Of a stretch of DNA of 64,000 nt, positions 56,935 to 64,000 are shown piece after piece (within the stretch, counting starts at the first letter, position 1; the number at the start of each line of letters is the position of its first letter). The stretch is from Anastrepha obliqua. Lineage: Eukaryota; Arthropoda; Insecta; Diptera; Tephritidae. The notes below the pieces were generated by a model, which saw only the letters and a program-made list of their open reading frames with translations, searched no databases and was not told the origin of the DNA. The translations under genes were made by a program, and so were the position numbers. The DNA lies in the NCBI RefSeq assembly GCF_027943255.1, contig NC_072893.1, positions 31,084,001 to 31,148,000 of the forward strand, written 5' to 3'.

Positions 56935-57890
56935 ATCAATAAGTTAATCAAGTATATATTTGCCGTTGCTGTTTACAACCTCTTCCCACCTCTCGACCAA
57001 TTTGTTGATGGCGTTCCGCCAAAAATCGCGTGGTCTAGTGTTAAAGAAGTTCTTGAGCCAATTTTTAAGGAGCCTTTTGTTATCGAAGGTTTGACAGGGA
57101 GCGGAAAGGATGGTAATCGGTCGGTGCAAGGTCCTGAAAATACGGCGGGTGCTGAAGGGCTATTCATTGGCGCTCTTAGAGTGCGGCTATGATAACTTGT
57201 GCAACATGGGGCCTGGCGTTGTCGTGAAGGAGTATGGTTTGACCATGTCGATCGGGTCTTTTCAGTCGAATAGCCTCATTCACGCGGTGTAGCTGGACTA
57301 TGTAGAGCTTCTTGTTGAACGTGGCATTCTTTTCGAGCATTTCCCAGTGCAGCATATCCTACCAGACCCACCAAACACATTTCATGATCTTGTTTGGCTG
57401 AAGATCTGACTTGACTCTCGGCTTTGACGTACCTCCTGGAGCCAGCCACTCCTTACTTTGCTTCACATTGATATATAGCCACCATTTGTCATCTTCCGTG
57501 GCGATTCGCTACAAAAAGCGCTGTTGCTCGCTGGCGGGCGAGATGCTGAGAAGTAATTTGAAGCCGACTTTCTTTGCTCGTTTTTTTTTTTTCTTGAGCT
57601 CGTGAGGCACCCAGGCTCCCAATTCTTCGGTAAATTTCATTGAATGAAGGTGATAAGGAATCGTTTTATGATCGCAGTTCATCTTTTCCGCCAATTCACG
57701 ACTGGTTAGGCAACTGTTCTCCTTCGAAAGTGATTTGAGACCGAACTCACCGAACTCAGAAGGACCACCGCTGCGGCACGTGTCATCGACGTCAAAGTCG
57801 CTATTCGCCATTTTTGAACGTTGCAAACCATTTCCGTGCTGTAGACTCACCTATGACACCTTCTTCATACACCTCGCAAATGGCCGGAGC
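56935..57890 (-). mobile_element. Mariner (cecropia-like), minus strand, decayed
   Basis: The minus strand reads SDFDVDDTCRSGGPSEFGEF, SRELAEKMNCDHKTIPYHLH, GAWVPHEL (57600-57770) and, at the C-end, LLKNWLKNFFNTRPRDFWRN, INKLVERWEEVVNSNGKYIL (56944-57060). Many frameshifts between. Confidence 0.8.
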
Positions 57891-58224
57891 TGATATGGCA
57901 GCTTTTGGACGCCGATGAAAAGCAAAGAAGAGCAGGTGTCGAAAATCTTGAGATTTGCCTACTGAATATTCCATTTCTAAGCCTCGAAACTAATAAAAAA
58001 TTAAACAACTCAAAAATACAATTAACATAGTTTTGTAGAGCAGAAAGAGTTCTATCGAATGAATACTTACCCTTGGGCAAGCTGCAAAAAAATCGTTAGA
58101 AAATAAAGAAAAAATATTAAAACCTTATGAACTTATTCCCCAACCCAGTATATTAAACTTCAATTTAAAATGCTTCGGATTGTCCGATTTGGGTCATATT
58201 CATAGTTTTGTTGTATAATTTAAT

Positions 58225-58440
58225 GCTATTTTAAAGGTAGCTTCATAATGCCCCTCTCATAGAAGTCTTGGCCCTTATTGGCGACAAACTCAGAAAGTTT
58301 TGCAATGACAGAAAAAGGTGGTAGCCGCTTGGCGGCAGATCCGGACAATGTGGTGGATGCATTAAAACTGATGAACCAAGCTCCCGGAGTATTTTTATGT
58401 TTTTTTTTTGCCCCTCTTCTGGGGAAACTCCCTTCTCACA
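58225..58440 (-). mobile_element. Mariner C-terminal scrap
   Basis: ELGSSVLMHPPHCPDLPPSG, YHLFLSLQNFL. Confidence 0.6.
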
Positions 58441-58539
58441 ACTACTTTCTGCATTACTTCGGGAGGGCCCAGAATGGCGTCCATGAAGGGAACTAGTTCT
58501 ATTCACTTTCTCATATCTTCTTCTTCTTAATTGGCGTGA

Positions 58540-59033
58540 TAACAGCTTACGCGACTTTGGGCGAATTTAACAAAGCGCGCCAGTCGTTTCTTTCTCGCGC
58601 TAACCGGCGCCAGTTGGACACATCAAGTGAAGCCATGTTTCCTCCACTTGATCTTTTCAATGCAGAGGAAGTCTTTCCTTCCTCTGCTACCACCAGCTGG
58701 TACCGCTGGTACCGGAAGTGTTCGATTTTCAGAGCCGGAGCATTTCGGACGACATGATCCAGCCAACGTAGCCGCTGGATCTTTATTCGCTGTGCTATGC
58801 CTATATCGTCGTAGAATTTTTCTCTCAAACACTCCAAGCGTCGCTTCATCAGATGTTGTCATCGTCCACGCCTCTGCGCCATACGTTAAGACGGGCGTGA
58901 TGAGAGCCTGCTCCACGTATCGGAGGTACTGAATTATTTTTGCTGCATATCCTTCAACAGAATTCCAGTTATTTCTTGATGCGTGCTTGGCTGTTATCAG
59001 ATTGTTTACCTGCAACGGGTGTCCAAGCAGCAC
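58540..59033 (-). mobile_element. RTE-like LINE C-terminal fragment, same family as 42436-42985
   Basis: QALITPVLTYGAEAWTMTTS, VFERKILR (58850-58930), then IAQRIKIQRLRWLDHVVRNA and VSNWRRLARERNDWRALLNS (58547-58800). Confidence 0.75.
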
Positions 59034-59049
59034 CTTCAGCGTTTATCGT

Positions 59050-59285
59050 TTGAAGCATCTCAAAAATAATCACATTGGAAGAAAACATGCTCTGCATCTT
59101 CGAACGTGTTGGAGCAGTACGGGCAGTAGGGGTTGTCTGCCAGCTTAATATGGCAGCAATACGACCGAAAGCATCCGTGTCCGCTAATTAGCTGCGCTAG
59201 ATAAAAAACAGCAACGCCATGTTTGCTAGTCCCCCATGGTGCAATTTCAGGTAAAAGCCAATGCCCGTCGACTGATAGATCCCAT
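59050..59285 (-). mobile_element. LINE C-terminal Cys motif
   Basis: LISGHGCFRSYCCHIKLADN, PYCPYCSNTFEDAEHVFFQC: a zinc-knuckle-like C-terminus of R1/Jockey-type elements. Confidence 0.6.
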
Positions 59286-59287
59286 CT

Positions 59288-59897
59288 ACAAGGTGAAGTC
59301 CAAAATAAACCAGACTGAGCTAAAATAGAAATAACGGGAGCTTTGTTCTGATAACTTCGAGTTTATTTATTCAAAATAGTCCCGTCTGGCCTCGATACAC
59401 TGCAATACAAGCATTTCGAAAGAGTGTTTCAGATCATTGACCGAATGTTCGCCAGGATGTCGGTACAAGTCTTTTTGATGACATTTACGGACGCAAAACG
59501 TTTTCCTTTCATGACCAAATGCGATTTTCCGAATAGGTAGAAGTCACAGGGAGCCATATCAGGTGAATACGGTGAGGGATTGATGGCGAAAATCCCATTT
59601 CTAGTCAAACAATCAGTCACAAGAGTGGATCGATGGGATGGTGCATTATCATGCAATAAGCGCCAGCTTCCTCCTTCGCGGTATTCAGTGCGAATTCGAC
59701 GAATTCAACGAATGCGATGCAACAAACGCTTTAAAACGCTAATATAGCAAATTGTGGGCGATTCCCTTGGAATCATAAAAACAAATGAGCATCGACTTGA
59801 TTTTGATTTCTCCAAATGCGATTTTTTGGGTGATGGCTCGGCTACCTTTCGGCTCATTTTTATGACGCCAGTCTTGTTTATTTTGAACTTCCCTTGA
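59288..59897 (-). mobile_element. Internally deleted mariner, same family as 16842-17600
   Basis: Left end caaggtgaagtccaaaataa, right end reversed caagggaagttcaaaataaa. Minus-strand MHDNAPSHRSTLVTDCLTRN, NPSPYSPDMAPCDFYLFGKS (59500-59656), MKGKRFASVNVIKKT. Here the second-Asp region is kept while the N-terminal part is lost, the opposite of the 16.8-kb copy. Confidence 0.75.
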
Positions 59898-59899
59898 AG

Positions 59900-61000
59900 A
59901 ATGGCGGCACTTCTATGGATTGAAGAAGTTGTCTAGCTTTTTTCGAGTCGAGGGTGTCAATGTGTATGCAATGATGTCATTGATTTTGAGTTAGTCCTGA
60001 CTAGATATTCACAAATGTCATTCATTTCTTTTGCTTGTTAGTTGTCCAAGCGTTAAGCGTGAGCTGCTAAAATTTATTACAATTTGCGCGGAAGCTTGTA
60101 AATATGTATCGATGAACATTTGCCCGTATCAATAGCTTAGTTTCATTCAAATTTTCAATCTTTTTGCGTGCATATGCAGATGTATATAATTTCATACTTT
60201 GATCACAAAATACAAATATATTCTCTGAAAATCTGTAGTGTCTAACAGTGCAACCTAACGTAAATTTTGAAAAAAGAAAAAACAAAAAAAAACGTCGAAT
60301 CTACACTTGAACTGCGAGTACTTTTGCGGCTGCTGGTGGGCGTAAAACAACTAACTTTTTATGAAAACTTTATCGTATTTAGTGAATGCTACTAAAATTT
60401 TGAAATACTTTCGTTGATTAAATTTTTATTTTCACATTTTCCTGTAGTTAGCTTTACTGGAAGTATGCTAAGTAAAATATTTATCCGACAAAAACTTGTA
60501 GCTTCTCATTTCCATACAGCCACACACACTCACACTCATTTATGTAGCACAGTTTAGTTTAGCACATACCCGTGTGTATGTATGTATTTTGAAAAAACAA
60601 TTTTTAATGTGTATTTTGATTTTCACAATTCCGCTTTTTCTATAAAATTCTCCAAAATGTTTTTTCTTGATTGGAGGTGTATGCATTTTTTTCTAAAATA
60701 CTTTTATATCATTCTAAAATACTTGTAAATCATTACAAGTAACTCTCCTTTAGAAGAAACGGAAAGAACAAATGGGGATGTGTGTATTAGGGATGTCAAA
60801 ATCGAAAAAAAGATGTGTGTGATCCCGAAAATTTCGGGGTCTCGTTATGAAAATCCCGAAATCTCGGAATCAGTCCCGGGATATAGACATTCATTATTTT
60901 GCAACAACTGAATTTTTGAGAAACTTTCCTACCATATATTATATAATAATAAATAAATGAGGAGTGATGAAAATTTCGAGAATTTCCACCTAGGTTGGAT
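59900..61000. other. Unannotated; contains short cccgaaa/tttcggg motifs
   Basis: No gene seen. 60818-60890 holds several cccgaaatctcgg-like palindromic motifs. Confidence 0.35.
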
Positions 61001-61240
61001 TGGGCACTGAAGTTTTTTCTAATAGTGGTCGCCCCTCGGAAGGCAATGACAAACCTACGAGTGTATGGTATTTCTGCCATGAAAAAGCTCCTCATAAAAA
61101 ATATCTGCCGTTCGGAGTCGGCTTGAAGCTGTAGGTCCCTCTATTTTGTGGAACAGTATCAAGACGCACGCCACAAATAGGTGGAGGAGCTCGACTAAAC
61201 ACCCAAAAAAGGGTGTACGCGCCAATTATAAGGAAGGAGG
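61000..61240 (+). repeat. Dispersed repeat, full copy of the family seen at 13775 and 38367
   Basis: aaaaagctcctcataaaaaa, tgccgttcggagtcggcttg, gacgcacgccacaaataggt and gggtgtacgcgccaattata. I recall this block as common in tephritid genomes. Confidence 0.6.
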
Positions 61241-61319
61241 CTCTCTACGAATACCTAGGCTGAAAGATATATTCCTATTGTTTGAAAATTAAATTACGTC
61301 TAAATTACGTCCCCAGAAG

Positions 61320-62990
61320 CTGGAGATTAGCTAAGGTTGTTTTTATATCTAAGCCGGACAAAAGCAGTCACTTGTAGTCCCAAGGATTACAGACCGATTC
61401 GTTTCACATCATTTATATTGAAAACGTTCGAGAAACTGCAAAATGCGTACATTAAGGAAAGGACCGAACCTAACCTACTGTCGCCAAATCAGCATGCTTA
61501 CATGAAGGGAAAATCGACTGTCGGATAGTGATTTCCGAATGGGGGTCCAGTACAATTTCAAAAAAGACAAACAGAGAGACTCCACAAGGAGGAGTGTCCT
61601 CACCTCTTCTATAGAGTTCAGTGATGAATCAGATTCTCATCGAACTTGTGGATAGCGGACTAAAACTGACGATGATGGTTGTTATCATCTCACGTAGGTG
61701 TCCTTAAGTGATGAGTGAAATACTCACAAAGGTTCTCAGAAAAATCTACAAATGAACAGAATTGTTCAGACTGGAAGTAAATCCAGATAATACGGACTTA
61801 GTGCTATTCAATTAGCACTTAAAACATCGGGCAATACCTAGGTATTGTTGTGGATAGCAAATTGTCATGGAGCCTAAATGGCAAAGGATTGCAAGAATAT
61901 GTGTGACCGGCGCTATGAGCACAACTCCAACAGCGGCAATAGAAAGACTTCTCGACTGGCATCCAATCAAGTTAGTAGTAAGATCTGCACTAAGACTTAG
62001 GATGACTGGACGATTCTTACAAAGACCAACAAATGTTTGTAACAGTAGCATACAGGACATAAACGGAAGGTCAGACTATTTTATGCCACTAGTAAACTTT
62101 TGCGAGAGGCCTGGTTTTGTAATAGCACAGAATGGCTGGGAGAAGGGTTTAGAATCCGATTACCACGCATACAATATCTTTAAAGATGGATCCAAAATGA
62201 CGGAAGGACTAGGAGTGGCTGTCTTCTGTGCGTAGTTTGATCTCAAAAAGTCTTTCAGGCTTCCTAACCACTTTAGTATAATTGAAGTTGACATCTATGC
62301 TGTAATAAAAGCAGCTGAATTAGCGTTGGAATTTACACCCCTCGACACTCCAACAAGCATCTTCACTGATAGTCGAGGTGCTATTAAAGTACTGTAGATC
62401 CAAAATAGATAAGCTCTGCGAGAATAGATTGTTCACAATTTACAGGGTATCAATGTAATAAAGGGAAGTGAGATGGTGGGCAAGCTTTCTAATGCAAGCA
62501 ATCGCTTACCTTGGATGACTACGTCGAACATATATCCCTCACTCTCAGTTTTGAAGTTGGAACTAGACGAGGAACTAACTCTGGAAGCACAACCTATATG
62601 GGAAGATTCGAAATAATGCTACCAATTTGCAATACGAAAGCAATCAATTTTATTTTATCACGCCCAAGGAGGAAATATTGGACTACTGACGGGGCATTGG
62701 CTCACTCCATATCACGCAGCTAAAATGGGATTGACGCGTGTAACTTGTGCAAAGAAGAAAGGTGTACGTGAGAATACCTTTTTTGTCACTGCCCTGGTCT
62801 AAGCACAACTCGTTACAGCTGCATGTGGTCAATATACTTTTAATCTCTGAAGGATATTACTGACAAAAGTTTAAACTGTTTATTACAACTCGCCAAAACT
62901 CACGAGCTCATGCTTAGCACGACTCCAACAACACTGCTGACACTCAATCTCACATAGAGCACAAGAGTCAGAGCACAGATGTCTCTAACC
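61320..62990 (+). mobile_element. LINE with RT, RNase H and C-terminal region
   Basis: DYRPIRFTSFILKTFEKL (near 61385), ICVTGAMSTTPTAAIERLLD (61900-61960), AYNIFKDGSKMTEGLGVAVF (62170-62230), VDIYAVIKAAELALEFTPL (62285-62345), SIFTDSRGAIKVL, LTGHWLTPYHAAKMGLTRV (62690-62750). Stops throughout. Ends in ctaacccaacctaata. Confidence 0.8.
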
Positions 62991-63219
62991 CAACCTAATA
63001 ATTAGCTTGCACATATTAATTAAAGTAGCTTGAGGTATGCCCCAAAAGAGGTCCATGCTAAACAATTTAAAAAGTACGCAAATGCTTTTGCGGTTGAAAA
63101 AAATTCATGTATTTTTTAATCTCGTAAAATTTAATTAGGCGGAAAATAGTAAACTTGAATGTTCATTCATTTATGGTAAAATGAAAAATCAAGTTAGTTA
63201 AGCAAGTCAAGCGCGGTGA

Positions 63220-63990
63220 CACTCAGAGGCATAGGAAGCTGGACAACAAGATCGTACGGTCACAGCAAGATCCTCCTACAGGGACCGTCACTGCTCTTCA
63301 ATAAAGGTTTTACGGTTCGTTTTCCACAGAGCTCCGCATGGAGGATAGGGAAGATGATTGGTAGATTCGACAGTGAAATCTACACTGACGATTCGAATAT
63401 AAACTTTAGTGTGGAAGGTAACCTCTATTCGGAGCCAGAGAAGCATGCAAGTCACTAATGCTAAGAGGAACTATTTAGAATTGCTTAGTCATTTGCTTCA
63501 AATTACTCTGATAAGGGTTCTCGGTCATAGGAATATAAAGGAGAATGATATGGCAGATAAACTAGCAGGAAAAGGTTCGGCATGCACTATACATAACAGC
63601 GGCGGTGGCAGTGGCTACTCCAATCAACACAAGAAAAACATCCATTGCTTCTTACTACTATGCCTTAGCCGAAAGAAGGTGAAAGTAATTAACTATGTGC
63701 ATTACAAGAAAAACATAGCCATTGTACAACAACCAGAGGACGAATTACCTTTAAGGATGAGCTCCCCCAAGTATCTCACGTATAACTGCAACCCCTACAG
63801 GTCACTGGAAGGGGTTCATGCACCGACTTGATTGAAAGTCATCTGCAGAAGTTGTCTGGCTGGGGGGTGAAAGAAAATCTTTGCCACTATTTCTGCGAAT
63901 GTCCATTTCTAGCTAGAACAAGACTTCGCTCTTTCGATATGCCTTTCTGACAGGATATTAATGAAATCTCCGCCATACAGATATAAATTT
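63220..63990 (+). mobile_element. LINE RNase H and C-terminal fragment
   Basis: RSYGHSKILLQGPS, RFDSEIYTDDSNINFSVEGN, VLGHRNIKENDMADKLAGKG (63520-63580). Then C-terminal Cys text to about 63950. Continues to the window end. Confidence 0.7.
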
Positions 63991-64000
63991 TGCTGCTATA

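Overview
The window reads as nuclear DNA of a higher fly (Brachycera). It is AT-rich, with GT-AG introns, Drosophila-like protein sequence, several Tc1/mariner and DUF4817-type transposons, and many decayed non-LTR retrotransposons (LINEs). A dispersed repeat ending in 'gtacgcgccaattata' and a capitata/mellifera-type mariner make me lean to a tephritid fruit fly; that is inference from memory, not proof. There are no bacterial or viral genes and no RNA genes that I can recognise.

One host gene dominates. It lies on the + strand from about 10593 to 54359 and has 18 exons that I could join with consistent splice phases, giving 2,172 codons. The true N-terminus is upstream of exon 1. It encodes a very large single-pass membrane protein. 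The order is: low-complexity N-terminal part, CUB-like domains, C-type lectin 1, CUB, C-type lectin 2, three more CUBs, three EGF repeats, a transmembrane helix and a His/Pro-rich cytoplasmic tail. Several CUB domains are split by long low-complexity or basic insertions. I do not recognise a named orthologue.

The introns and both flanks are packed with mobile elements. Left flank (1-10400): RTE-like tail, three mariner lineages, an I-type LINE with a (TAA)n tail, a nearly complete LINE (7066-10090) and a MITE. Intron 1 (11416-18160): LINE and DUF4817 fragments and a deleted mariner. 18.7-20.6 kb: a LINE carrying an inserted DUF4817-type element, then a mariner. 24.5-27.4 kb: an apparently intact Transib transposon. 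27.9-31.5 kb: a deleted DUF4817 element, a Jockey-type LINE, and mariner and RTE pieces. 34-41.5 kb: LINE tails, an unclassified repeat, a 273-bp MITE, mariner and Tc1 remnants. 46-47.2 kb: a mariner filling a tiny intron. 51.2-52 kb: an 840-bp hexanucleotide array followed by RTE and Tc1 remnants. 55.5-64 kb: four mariner copies and several LINE pieces.

The most notable item is the Transib element at 24534-27419. It has a perfect 5-bp target duplication (CACTG) and CACACTG heptamers at both ends. Each end has a GGCCAAAAAT box, set 12 bp from the heptamer at one end and 22 bp at the other, strikingly like the 12/23 arrangement of V(D)J recombination signals. Its two-exon gene encodes about 641 residues with the RAG1/Transib catalytic and zinc-binding layout (D, D, CxxC, H-x4-H, E). 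It sits antisense in an intron of the lectin/CUB gene.
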